Of a stretch of DNA of 20,568 bases, positions 1-10,700 are shown in pieces. Within the stretch, counting starts at the first letter, position 1; each line of letters begins with the position of its first letter. Source of the DNA: Basidiobolus ranarum (Eukaryota; Basidiobolomycota; Basidiobolomycetes; Basidiobolales); assembly GCA_040143965.1 (NCBI GenBank), contig JASJQH010000225.1, positions 1 to 20,568 of the forward strand. Direction: 5' to 3'. The notes below the pieces were generated by a model, which did no database searches, had not been told where the DNA came from, and saw nothing but the letters and a program-made list of their open reading frames with translations. The position numbers were made by a program, and so were the translations under genes.

Positions 1-347
1 AGTGGACAAAACACGATATGGAAATTGGAAATTGATTTGATGGCAAATTTCAGTTCTATATATAATATGCATGCATCAATTGGCATGATTTCGATTACTT
101 TGTTTTGATAACTTGGAGCTGGTAAAATTTCACGTGATTTGGGCGTCATGAAGAAGTCAATGAGCGTAGAGTTCCTATCTAAATCACCCATCTAGTAATA
201 GCATCGAATCGCTGGAATTAATGGTGCTCAAGTACAATACCTAACGAATGAGTGTTCATGTTGCGAACATCCATGACTTGAGATATTTAGATGTGATGAT
301 GAAAACCTCTTGGGACTTGACGTCGAGAGGTAGTCACTATCTGACAG

Positions 348-366
348 CTCTCACAGACGGTGAGAG
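348..366. repeat. 7-bp perfect inverted repeat beside the TATA box
   Basis: CTCTCAC at 348-354 and GTGAGAG at 360-366 are perfect reverse complements separated by 5 nt. The right arm ends one base before the TATA box of the cysteine-rich gene at 443. A palindrome here could be a binding site for a dimeric transcription factor, but a chance 7-bp palindrome is also possible. Confidence 0.35.
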
Positions 367-373
367 TATAAAA
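367..373 (+). promoter_or_regulatory. TATA box of the cysteine-rich secreted protein gene
   Basis: A perfect TATAAAA lies 76 nt upstream of the ATG at 443, which leaves room for a 5' leader of about 45 nt. The leader is CT/CA-rich (for example 'cctctctcctcacaa' just before the start), which is common in highly expressed fungal genes. Confidence 0.6.
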
Positions 374-442
374 GTGACCCAAGTTGAACACTAACTCCTC
401 GAACAAGCAGACAAAATCAACTCAACGCCTCTCTCCTCACAA

Positions 443-1142
443 ATGAAGCAATTTTCCCACATCACTCTTATCTCTATGGCCCTCTTAGCCCTTAACTTCA
501 TGGCCGCGCACGGAGCTCCTACAGGTGGTAATTATCAAACCACCAATACTGACAACAATGCAGCAACCATCTTTTGCTCGATCTTTAGGTAACCTATATC
601 ACCATATAAATCGGATATTGCACCAACAAGTTTCGCTTGTGCTAATAGCTCTTACTTTTATCAGGCTGAACTGCAACACGGCCTGTAAGTCACAGAGTGG
701 CACCGGTGCTAACGAGTGTAGCAGTACTGGAACCAACAGTTTCCGTTACAGTTGTGTCTGTAAAAATGGAAATGACGCTACATCACAAGTATCTCGCAAC
801 ACTCCCACCCGCTCAACCACCAACCCTTCGTACTACAATGTCAACCTAGGACAGAACGGCAACGGGAATGACTATTGCAACAAACACAAAGGGGTAAGCG
901 CTCTTCAGATAATGATGTGATCAGTGTGACATGGTATGATGGAAATATTCGAGTTGAGGTTGATGAGTAACGTGATTGTACTTTGTCTGTAGCGTTGTCA
1001 GGATGTGTGTCGAAATGCCTCTCCAAACAACTGGCGTCAACAACAGGACTGTAAATGGAAGAAGGATAGTGCTGGAGCGATAGTTGCATCGGGACTTTGT
1101 GCATGTAATCGATGCGATATTGCCTACACCGTGGCTAACTAA
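443..1142 (+). CDS. Small secreted cysteine-rich protein (effector-like), 3 exons
   Basis: Exons 443-588, 665-893 and 993-1142, with GT-AG introns of 76 and 99 nt; phases join cleanly to give 174 aa. Residues 1-24 form a classic signal peptide (hydrophobic core LISMALLALNFMAA, then AHG before APTGG). The mature part has 13 cysteines, at about residues 45, 52, 56, 67, 79, 81, 120, 127, 131, 145, 161, 163 and 166, including CVC and CACNRC. A Ser/Thr/Asn-rich linker (about 83-117) separates two Cys-rich halves. A TATA box lies upstream, and AATAAA occurs at 1142-1147 and 1161-1166. I do not recognise a family. Small size, a signal peptide and many cysteines suggest an extracellular disulfide-bonded protein, possibly a host-interaction effector or wall protein; that role is inference. 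The odd Cys count leaves one free or intermolecular, or exon 1 slightly mis-bounded. Confidence 0.8.
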
Positions 1143-1604
1143 ATAAAAAATGGCAGTTATAATAAACATCAAATAGAGTAATGTGTAAAACTTCGTTTTC
1201 AACACATTACTGATTTGTTATTTTCTTTGTTACTTTCATCCATAAGCCAAACGAAAGGAGTTTCATAAATATTATTTTCTCAAGTTTGCAAAGATATCTT
1301 TATGACTTAGGTAGATTACATTTCATTTGTTGAGACCATCGGAAGGTCTTAAATGGTCTTTATTTGTAACTTCATGTACGGAAATGTAATCCGAAAATTT
1401 CGCCAACCTGGCACATGTGATATTATCTATTGTACGGTAAAGACACGATTCCAAAAGGTGAATTCAATACATAGCTAGGATTTAAAGAGTCTTGATTGCA
1501 AAGAATTTTCGTTGATTTTGAGAATAGGTGCAAAATTGAATGATAAACAATGCTAGAATACATTCTGCCCAGAGTATGTATCTATTGCCCAATGTTTCTC
1601 TAAG
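1143..1604. other. Intergenic, convergent 3' regions
   Basis: These 462 bp lie between the convergent 3' ends of the cysteine-rich gene and the FAM72 gene. AATAAA at 1161-1166 serves the plus-strand gene. I see no gene or repeat in it. Confidence 0.6.
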
Positions 1605-2303
1605 TTAACGACCTGGAAATTCGTTCTTCACTTTCATGGTAAACTCCGTTGTTCCAAGTCCTAAAACAACTCCGATGCCGCCAGGATGAAATTCTAGGGT
1701 GTCATTGAAAGTTACAGTATCATTGTGGAAGCGCCATTGATGCTCTGAAGTACAGTTTAAACAGATGAAAGATAAGGAATATCCAATGATATTTCCACTA
1801 AAGAGTAAAGATTTTTAATGATGTCATGGAAGAAACATGCAGAGATTTAAACAATACCAGCTTAAACAAGCAAGGTCCGTTATTCGACAACCACAGCTCT
1901 TGGACCAGTAATCCGCTCCAACCCCCTCTACTCTAAATGCATGAACAAAGAGAAGTTATTTTCAAGACTCTTGTGAGGCCTCTAAAGATACTTACCCGAA
2001 AGGTGGACTATCAGTTGCATAGATCTCTGTTCTAGTATTGTTGAGCAAAACCGCGTGAATCACGTTTTTGGAAACTAGAGCTTCACAAGCTCGACAATTA
2101 AGTGCGCATTGAGGTTTTGTATCGTTTAAAGGTAGCAGGACTGTGGGATTATAATTGGTTGGTCCATAACTGGGACCAAAGGTAGGGTTTGAATTAGAGA
2201 CGACAAAACCTTCGTTCCCGATGTAAATTCGGAAACTTCGATGCGAGCGATACGAGGAGTTTGCATGCGTGTTGATACGTCTAACTCCATTGAAAGGTGT
2301 CAT
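1605..2303 (-). CDS. FAM72-family zinc-ribbon protein, 3 exons
   Basis: Minus-strand exons 2303-1996, 1932-1858 and 1797-1605 (introns 63 and 60 nt; the first donor is GTAAGT) give 191 aa. From residue 66 to about 153 the protein follows human FAM72A in order: NCRAC followed by the AVLL strand, TEIYATDSPP (human EIDLFSTDIPP), SCGCRITDLACLSCGNIIGY (human [20 protein letters not shown]), then CLNC with EHQWRFH (human GHFWMFH). The Cys pairs at 70/73, 116/118, 125/128 and 140/143, with His147, are the likely metal ligands of a Yippee/Mis18-like fold. Human FAM72A binds uracil-DNA glycosylase UNG2 and promotes its loss; a fungal role is not established. The 65-residue Asn/Ser-rich N-terminus is not conserved. 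The start at 2303 is chosen because it is the only ATG, has A at -3, and is preceded by in-frame stops. Confidence 0.88.
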
Positions 2304-3299
2304 TTTGAGGTATACTTACTACAGGTAACTGAGGTTTATTAGAAGGAAAACAAGCAGGAATCAACTTAATCAGAAGAATTTGTACTATTGGAATCCATTT
2401 TAGTGGATCAAAGTTCAAGTCACGGCTACTCATCAACCAGCTAAAGTCAGGTGGACACCAATAAATATTCTAGATGATCCATCACTAAATCACTGTCAGC
2501 AGTAGCAAGACAGCCATTATTAGCAGTCTCGTTGTTGGAGACCGTGGATTGGGAACTGGTTTATCCGTTGAGCACGGTGAGGGAGAGCCAAGTAAGCAAA
2601 TATTAGTTAACAAATGTAACGACCAATCCCCTAAACCTACTAAATTGCTCCTACTCTGATAGTAAGTGTGTCATGGCTTGAATTTCATTCTCTCAAATAA
2701 GTCAACAACCGTCATAACCATCTCATTCACGCATCCCATTGAAAAGAGCTACCGAAACATGTCAATCTCGACCAATGAACGATCACATTTGGAAATGGAG
2801 CTCTAGTTCCATGGTCAAAATAACGGCCTGATGATCACTGAGTAATGAGCATTGATGTGAGAGAATCACACGAAAACGCTCTCCCTCTCAGGGGCATCAT
2901 TCCCCAGCCCCACCAAACTCATGTGCGCTCTATTTCAATCAGGCTACTATTGGGGCATGGTTGGCTTTCTCCATCGGCAATCCCGCAACCTCCACCATCC
3001 CCGCAGAGTCTACAAACCGCAAGACAGGAATTTCCCCAACTGCGATGCTCATCAAATCATGCTCAACTTCTTCACAGATTAGGAATTTCAAATGAAACCC
3101 ACCCAATAAATGCGACTAAACCAGATATGATGCTACGACTGATTAAAAATTGAAAGAGTCATCAACAATTCTTGGCCAGTATGGAGTAGGAACTACTGTG
3201 CAGGAATCAATAGAAATATACGAAATAAGGGGAACTTTGCCCGCCTTAAATATAAAACATGTCTTAATCTGAAGCATATTTGCCGTTACACCAAACTCT
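2304..3299. other. Gene-poor sequence upstream of FAM72
   Basis: No convincing gene. A 50-codon minus-strand frame starting at 2433 contains a hydrophobic run (WIPIVQILLIKLIPACF), but it cannot be spliced in phase to the FAM72 exon. A 102-codon plus-strand frame at 2845-3153 is Pro/Gln/Ser-rich and resembles nothing I know. Part may belong to the 5' half of the LINE relic that follows, but I see no endonuclease motif. Confidence 0.4.
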
Positions 3300-3850
3300 A
3301 ATTCTCCGCCCACACTGGTGCACGATGCAAAGGCTTACTCGTACATTGCGCATACTAACAAGAAGAATCAACTCATCCTCACTATGTTGTGTATCTTTGA
3401 TGAGCTTAATGGCCGACTTTTTCTTGAAATAACACTGATCAATTAGGGTTGGTGATGTTTACAGCTGACGATACCAAGTAACCAAAGAAGGCCTATTCTC
3501 TATACCAGAGATCTTCCATTCCTCTCTGGCCATCTGAGACTCTTCTCCAGTATCCCCTAATCAGGTGGATACAATCGAATCTATATCATAAGAAGCGTAC
3601 CAGTTAAGCCTACCAGTTCAGATATTCCTCGGTATATAATAGTATGGCCAAACTTTCTGGTGTGCATCAGGGGAGTCTTCTATCAAAACTCGCTATTTTT
3701 AACAATCATCTAATCACTAGTATATGCCAGATCAGGACCGAGTCATCGTTTGTTTCAACCTATTTGTCGACACTGTTACTATTTTCGGAGCTTTCTTAAT
3801 ATCATTACTTAATCGGCTGTTTTTAATCAAATACGAGTTTAATTCACCAG
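3300..3850 (+). mobile_element. Decayed non-LTR retrotransposon (LINE) reverse-transcriptase fragment
   Basis: Ordered remnants of a LINE reverse transcriptase. At about 3357-3420 one frame reads NKKNQLILTMLCIFDELNG, resembling the motif containing the catalytic AFD. A second frame (about 3490-3799) gives PLIRWIQSNLY, then SGVHQGSLLS at 3656-3685 (family consensus GVPQGSxLSPLLF), then, 35 residues after the GV, TYLSTLLLFSE, which fits a mutated YADDTLLFSE. Order and spacing match LINE reverse transcriptases. At least one frameshift, stop codons at 3608-3610 and 3797-3799 and the lost catalytic Asp pair make it dead. A third frame after 3790 (NRLFLIKYEFN) may be the continuation. No poly-A tail or target-site duplication was found. 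Clade is undetermined. Confidence 0.45.
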
Positions 3851-5648
3851 CGTAGACCGTCTCCTACTTCAAATCTTCGTAGTAGTCACCAAGGAACCAT
3901 TCAATATACTGATTCCATTAGGCCAGGATTACCAGACCTTGGCTCAAAACAATGGATTACTATTGATTGAAACTGATCTGGCTTGAGAGCGCCGGATAGT
4001 AAGCATGTTTCTGAGTTTTGCCCAACATCACATGCACTAGCGGGTTCAAGGAATCAAGCCATATGCTCTCTTCTTGAATTTAGTACACACACAATCGAAA
4101 AGTGAATTCATCTGACGTAACTCTCGATTTTACCTTCACATCCTTGCAATATGTCCAATATCGATACTGGGTACTTTTGATTATAAATAGAATATACCAA
4201 CATTATAACTGTTTCATAAATTTTAGATAATTACATAGCCTTTGCTGAAGTCAGAGAGAATATATGTAAATATACTGGTAAAATGTATCAGTATGTTCAG
4301 GAGATAATAGTAATGTCATATTTACACATATTGACCCATTTACAGATTTCAACTAGTGGATTCTCAGCATCATTAAGCATACTCACTTGCCATTTCAAAG
4401 TATAGGTAACTGTGATGAAGAGAGTGCTCTTCCTTCAAACTAGTTATCAAACATTATAGATAGATAATTAGCATCTCTATAAACTTACCCCAATATATGC
4501 AAATATTCATGTTACATCCGTAAGGAAACATTCTCTGGTAATAAAGTTTGGCCAACTTTTTATCATAGAAATGCAAAATAGCGGGTGAATAGTAGGCTAA
4601 TTTTTGGTCAATAAAATGCCTGAGTGACTACTTACGGTTACATAACTTTTATTAAGTACTTGGTTAACGGGTACTGCATGCCACAGAAGACCAACTATAG
4701 CCGAGATCAGGATATTTGGAACATCTCTATGGCATGTGACTATTCGACATCCAAATTTAGCATGCAAAATCCGGTTGAAGCGTTTCTGTTTCATAGAATC
4801 GACGAAAATACTTTTACAATTGCCATCTTGATAATTCACAATCTAGGTAAGGTTTGAGAGTCTCTATGCTGTTACAACTAGATGAAAGTCAAGATAGGTA
4901 TACTAGTAAATACCAGTAGGTAAGACATCAAGTGTCTCGTAACACTAGGTAAGTATTTTGAGTAAATCAGCGGATTCCCTTGTGCTAGCTCACCTAGAAT
5001 ATCTATCTCCATCAAATGGTGTAAACTCATCTTACCAAGCCATAGGAGGTATCGAGGTGCTCCAACCCACTAAAATTTTGCCAAATCTGCCTCATTTTCC
5101 ATCAAACTTGTGATTAATCCTTACATCTGAATAGACAATGAAGCAAATTTAAAATCCAATACTGAGCTATCATGAGTACCTTATGGGGAAACTGCGTCCA
5201 AGATTGCAATTTCCTTAAATTGTAATACTTAGTCAGCCATTGGTTAGCTCTCCATTAAGATTTCGTAAGTTTAGCATAAATATCTTGAGCACCACATTCG
5301 GATGTGTAATTGATGAAATATTACTGAATATGGATAACAGCCCAAAGAGCATCATTGGCTATGGATCAATTTATACAATAAGATCTGAATCTTTTAAAAT
5401 ATCTTTATGTTTGAGATATATTATGGCAATTGGAACTCCTTGGTTAATCTGGTATCAAAGAGGCAATAAAAGGAGTCGAGGTTCCTAATATTTATGGTTT
5501 ACGGCTTGTTCCAAGGTTTCCGCACTGACGTCCAATTCCGAACCTTCTTTAAAATTTTAATTTAACTAGAGGAATAATTATCATATTCTCTCTTCAACTT
5601 CCCTTTACATATTGGATTCCATTTTACTCCTGAGTCTATCTTGTCGCT
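3851..5648. other. AT-rich intergenic region, no gene supported
   Basis: About 1.8 kb of AT-rich sequence with stops in all frames. The two longest plus frames (4624-4857 and 5240-5488) begin at GTG/TTG codons, lack promoter or splice context and resemble no known protein. The first few hundred bases may be the 3' part of the LINE relic. I see no terminal repeats. Confidence 0.5.
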
Positions 5649-6475
5649 ATGGCTTTTCGAAACACTCCTATGGACAGGCGTTATAGTGGTATTTCATATA
5701 TCTTGACGATTAGTATTTGCAGTTATACTTATACAATGTAGTTGCAACTAGTCCTCCCCCCGTACAGCAGACATCTATCCATGACCGCCAGTTGCAGGAC
5801 TGGTTCAAGGCAGTAGATAGGTAGAGTGAAGGACATAATTTCTCTCTCTTCATTGAATTCATGTTTTTTGTTGTGATAGTGACGGCAATGGAAAATTAAC
5901 CACCGAAGAACTTCAGAACGCCTTACTCAATGGTAATGTTGAGCAATCCTATCTAATATTTTACTGGCACAAGTATTTACCATCCTTCTACACAAATAGA
6001 CAACATGTCTCAGTTCAACCTCGAGACTGTTCGTCTAATGATGAATATGTTCGACCGCGACCAGAGTGGTTACATCGATATCTATGAATTTGTTGGTTTG
6101 TGGAGATACATTGAAAAGTGGCGTGCTTGCTTTCGAAACTTCGATCGTGATGGGAGTGGTTCAATAGATGCTGGCGAGCTTAAGCATGCATTACGTACGT
6201 TTGGTTATAACATTGGAGATAGGTTGATTCATACAGTGATCCTCAAATATGACAGACATGGTACGAAATTACCATTTTTATTTGCCCGTAACCTCATGTG
6301 TATTGATAGTTTCATTAATGTAGGCAAAGGTGATATAACATTTGACAGCTTTATTCAAGTATGTGTGACCATCCACTCTTTAACTAGCTCTTTCCGCAAC
6401 TTTGATACCGATTCCGATGGTTGGGTCTACATCAATTACGAGCAATTTCTAGAACTAGTAATTAGCAACAAGTAA
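5649..6475 (+). CDS. Penta-EF-hand calcium-binding protein, ALG-2/PDCD6-like, 5 exons
   Basis: Exons 5649-5688, 5742-5820, 5880-5932, 6000-6260 and 6324-6475 (introns 53, 59, 67 and 63 nt) give 194 aa. After a short Pro-containing N-terminus come five EF-hands: loops at 39-50 (DSDGNGKLTTEE), 76-87 (DRDQSGYIDIYE) and 106-117 (DRDGSGSIDAGE) are canonical, while 142-153 (DRHGKGDITFDS) and 172-183 (DTDSDGWVYINY) lack the final Glu. This is the group I penta-EF-hand layout: ALG-2 has the same non-canonical loops (DTDQDGW...SYEQYL) and the same FGY after EF3. Known relatives dimerise through EF5, respond to Ca2+ and bind ESCRT/Alix or COPII (Sec31) partners; that role here is inferred. The N-terminus is about as short as in ALG-2, unlike peflin. 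Intron 4 interrupts the EF4 loop and is open in frame. Confidence 0.92.
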
Positions 6476-7733
6476 ATGTATACAGTACTCAATTCCACTA
6501 CTCCCTTCCGAATATTACATACTCTGAGTGGAATCACTTGTAATTTCTTGAACCTATAGAGTTCTCAGTCATTTATTTAACATACCTTTCCTCGGTAAAC
6601 ATTCACTTCTATTACTTGCGTTCAAGAGGCCTTCCAACCAACTCTTTTGATGTGTAAACAGGTCATTAAAAAGCTTCATTTGGCCATACTTGCAAATAGA
6701 ATGTATCTCCAATGTATCTGAGCTGCACAACAGCACTTCGCACCAAATAAGGGGTTTTTGAGTCACACGAAATCCCTGTCGAAGGCCTGGAATTTCGCCG
6801 TATGGGAGGTAGCCCTAGTTATGTGAATTTGAAGAATGAGTGATTCAATAGTACTAGGACAAGTTGTATATAAATGGATCGTGCCGCATTTATAATTGTG
6901 TGGTGGTTGACAATGTGTTATATATATGTTAACCATGGCTTGGTGTAATTTCCAACTGAAATATCTATATTTATCTACATTCAATGACCAGTGAATATTG
7001 TACTAAACCTGTCTTCAAAGTGATACAAGGTAATCGATTGAATGAACTAAAAAGATTCAAAGGCCAACTGCAACCTATTCAAAAGATTCTAGGAAGGTTT
7101 TCACAACAATATCCGCAGTAAATTGTCATTCAAGGAACTAGGAAAGCGAACATCTGTTAATGAGAAGGGAACAGCCTGAAAAGACTGAAGACAAAAACCT
7201 GCCTTCTTCCCAGTATGTTGACTTCTAAAAGAAGCGACTGACGTAGTAAGTGCATCAGAATGTTTGATGATCCAAATACAATCGTAATTTAGCCTTATCA
7301 AGTGGTAACTAGCAGTTGGAGGGAATGCTATATTGATTGGAAAAGCAACCTTCAGAGAATTATTTTCCAACATATACATAGAAAAGATTAAAATCTCGTC
7401 TGATTCTCTTCGCTTGCGCGAATTTTCTTGTGTTGTTATGTGTTAAGAACATCATGGTGTTTAATACCAGTCTGGTTCGTAGGATAATTATTGTATCAAA
7501 ATGCACGTGTGCATATAGAAGTATATATATATGATTTATTATTACCAAAAATGAATAAAAAAGAGCAAGCAAAAATATTTCCAAAGGGTCGTGTCATATG
7601 AATGGAACAGGAAAATTGAAACGCATAATATCGTACAGTTCAAAAATGACAACATATGGCCAGCACTGATTAATGATGGATGAATTAGAGGTAAACAGGA
7701 ACAATTGACAGAAGAACGTTGTCAATCTGGTTA
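6476..7733. other. Intergenic between penta-EF-hand and kinesin-5 genes (convergent)
   Basis: About 1.26 kb between convergent 3' ends. A minus-strand frame of about 85 codons (roughly 6570-6830) looks somewhat coding-like, has a possible acceptor (AACTAG) upstream and a GTATGT donor-like site at its end, but I found no partner exon and recognise no family. Frames at 7101-7379 and 7360-7584 are low-complexity and AT-rich. It probably holds relics plus the 3' UTRs. Confidence 0.45.
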
Positions 7734-10700
7734 CTAAGTCTCGGAGTGACCATTAGACCGATATCTCCACTCTTCAAGAATATCCTGATGAGGACGTGTC
7801 AGTGACCAACTATCTTCATAACTGAACTTGCGTTTCTGGGGTGTTTTACCAGTAGACAGATCAACCTTAATCTCTTCGTTCATCAGGCGATCAACAGTAC
7901 TCTTAGTGTGAGATAGGTGCTCATCGGCTGAATTGTGGAATGTGCTAACGGTGTCGGTGATCGTCGAATAGCAGCCAATCATCTCATTCTTATATCCTGA
8001 CATACTACTCTCCATCTCAATGTCAAGGGATTTAGAGGAGGTGAGTTTCTGTGCCATGCTGGAGCGAAGGTTTTGTGATGCTTTGATGTGGCTGTTATAG
8101 TGTTTATGAGATAGATCCAGTAGCTCATGATTAGCTGCTTCAACCTTCTTAAGTTTCTGTTCCACAACTTTCTCAGAGTTCCCTACATGAGCACTCAACT
8201 GAGATTGGGTATTATCAGCCAGTGCGGTATTGTTGTTGAAGCTGGCCTCAATCTGCCTTGATCCCATCACGACTTGATCAAGTATTCGTTGCGTCGACGA
8301 GACCAGTCCAGTGATGAACTTCGAGTTCTCTGAAGAAGCCTTAGCGGACGTGGAGTGTATAGGTGATTTGAGGTTTTCAAGAGATGCAACATTCTTTGTC
8401 AATGAAGCCTTTAGTTGGCTAGCAGTGGATTGGAAGTTTTGACGTCTTTTGGAACTATAACCATCAACCAGTCTTGCTACATCGGTAAGCAGTTGGGTTT
8501 TAGCATTGGTATTTTTCTCTCTTTCAAGTTTGAGGGCGGCAGAGAGTTCTTCGTTTTGCTTACGTAGTTTTTCGATCTCTTGCTCAGCTTCAGTTTGAAC
8601 AGTTTGCGCCATTGATGTGATTAGCATACTTTGTTTCGCCATCTGGGATTTGGAATCATTTACCAATTTGTGAAAACTCGTTTCCATTTTCTCTTGCCAG
8701 ACTCTAAAACCATTGTGATACTTTAGCAGTTCCTGACGGAACGTTTCGAATAAGCCGCTTCCTACTTGTTGTATTGTAGCAGTCTCTTTACGAAGTGCTG
8801 ATGCTATGGCGTCATGAGAGTTAGCAACCTGCTGATAGTGAGCGCTTGCGTCAGTTTCAAATTTTTGAAGCTCACTCTCAATTTTCGAGTTTCGCTGTGA
8901 GACCTTCAGGCAAATCCCATCAACAAGTGTTTCCTGTTCTACCAAGTCATTGAGCTTCTGTGTAATAAATTCGTGTAGATGGTTGACACAAGAGTCAACA
9001 AAGTCATCCTGAGTGTTCTTGAATTCATCGACCTCAGCTTCAAGATTTTCTGCTTGTGAGGTAAGTGATTGCTGAAATTCTTTAAATAAACGTCTATTCT
9101 CCATCTCAATAGCGCTTTTACGATCAATCTTTGCATGCAAATGCTGTGAGTCTTCAAGACTTCTCTTGAGAGTAGAGACCAAGCCGTTGGCCAAGGAGTT
9201 AAGCATTACTTCAGTTTCAGTATGAGCTTGTGTAAGTATTTTTTGTTCTTCCAGAGTTTGCTTCGTGACCTCAAGATCTTGAGATGTCTCTTGAAGAGTC
9301 TCGGAGGTAGATTCCAACTTCTTTTCCGTGGAGGCGAGACGTTCAGAGGTACTGGTTAAGAGATCCAATTTTTGTTTAAACTCGATTGTGACCTGGTTTA
9401 GTTGTTCCTGAATGGTTTCCATGCTCTTATTCAGTTGGCTTATAAGATCTTGATTACTTTGATTTTCATCCATAAGGGTCTGATAGTTTTCGGAAGTTAG
9501 GTACACTCCGTTTTTCCCACGAGAAGCCTTTAAAAACATGGTGAGCAATGGTTAAAGAAAGATGCATTATACTTATTTACTCACCATAAGATCGGATTTA
9601 AGCCTTTCGATTTCGTCCACATACTCTTTGATAAGGGCTTTCTTGGTGAGTTTTTGGTTGACCTCAGGCTTATTACGGATACTTTTGGCACTACTAGCAT
9701 AATCAAGGGTGCTTTGAGTTTCCTCAAAATTGATTCTTGCGGGAGAGACAGTGGCAATGATACAGGTTTTTGTTCTGCCACCGAGAGAATCTTGAAGCAG
9801 ACGAGTAAGTTTACTCTCTCTATATGGAATGTGCGGTGATCTCTCTACTAGTGAATTGATCACTCTTCCAAGGGTAAGTAAACTTTGATTGATCATGCCA
9901 GCTTCTCGGGCTCTCTTATTTTCGGCCCCTGAACGACCAATGTTTTCGGACCCAGCCAAATCGACAAGATTAAGCTTACCGACTTTCAGAAGGTCTTCGC
10001 CGCTTGGTGTGGATTCTTTGATATGTACAGTGATGGAAAAAACACTATGGGAACGACTAGATTTATCGTTACATTTAGTTGCCGCCATTTTTCGTCTCAA
10101 CGAACCTTTTTGAAGTAATTGAATACCATCCATAGCATTATTTACCAGGAACTCCTCCAATCCACGAATAACAACCGAACCTTTTCTGGCTACATCGAAG
10201 ATTTGAAGCCTTTTTGAATTGTCATCAGAGGCTAATAAATCCTTTAATTCTTCGTTGTAAAGTTCGATAAACGAAAGACGAACAGAATATTCGGCGGTTT
10301 CGGATTCTAATCTTTCAAATAATCTGTGAAGAGTTCGAGGAATTATACCAGCATCTCTAGAAAATGAATTGTTCACTTTTTCCAGGTTTCCTTCCATAGT
10401 GTAGGTTTTACCAGTACCAGTTTGACCGTAAGCGAATATTGTACAATTGTATCTAAAATGACTCATTAGATACAGAGATTTATGTTTGAAATAAAATGCG
10501 ACTTTACCCCATTATCACCTAATCAGTGAAGATGAATTCAAACGAAATGAAATGCTATACTTGAGTAAGGATTCAACACAAAGGTGTACACATAAAATTC
10601 AAATGAATACCTCTTCTAAGAAAGACTTGACAACGTTGTTATAAATATGTTCTTGTGTAGCATCAGGGCCAAATACTTTATCAAAAGTATACGTTCTTGC

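Noticed and set aside
2290-2433. Hydrophobic 50-codon minus-strand frame as a signal-peptide exon for the FAM72 gene
   Set aside because: Its GTAAGT donor is in phase 0, and no acceptor in the FAM72 exon gives the needed phase with an intron of reasonable length. FAM72 proteins are not secreted.
3455-3480. FTADDT-like motif taken as a reverse-transcriptase active site
   Set aside because: It lies upstream of the GVHQGS motif, the wrong order for a reverse transcriptase. The better candidate for the degenerate YADD is at about 3765-3780.
6570-6830. Possible orphan exon on the minus strand (GYLPYGEIPGLRQGF... to LPRKG)
   Set aside because: The splice-like ends are suggestive, but there is no start exon, no continuation past the penta-EF-hand 3' end and no known motif.
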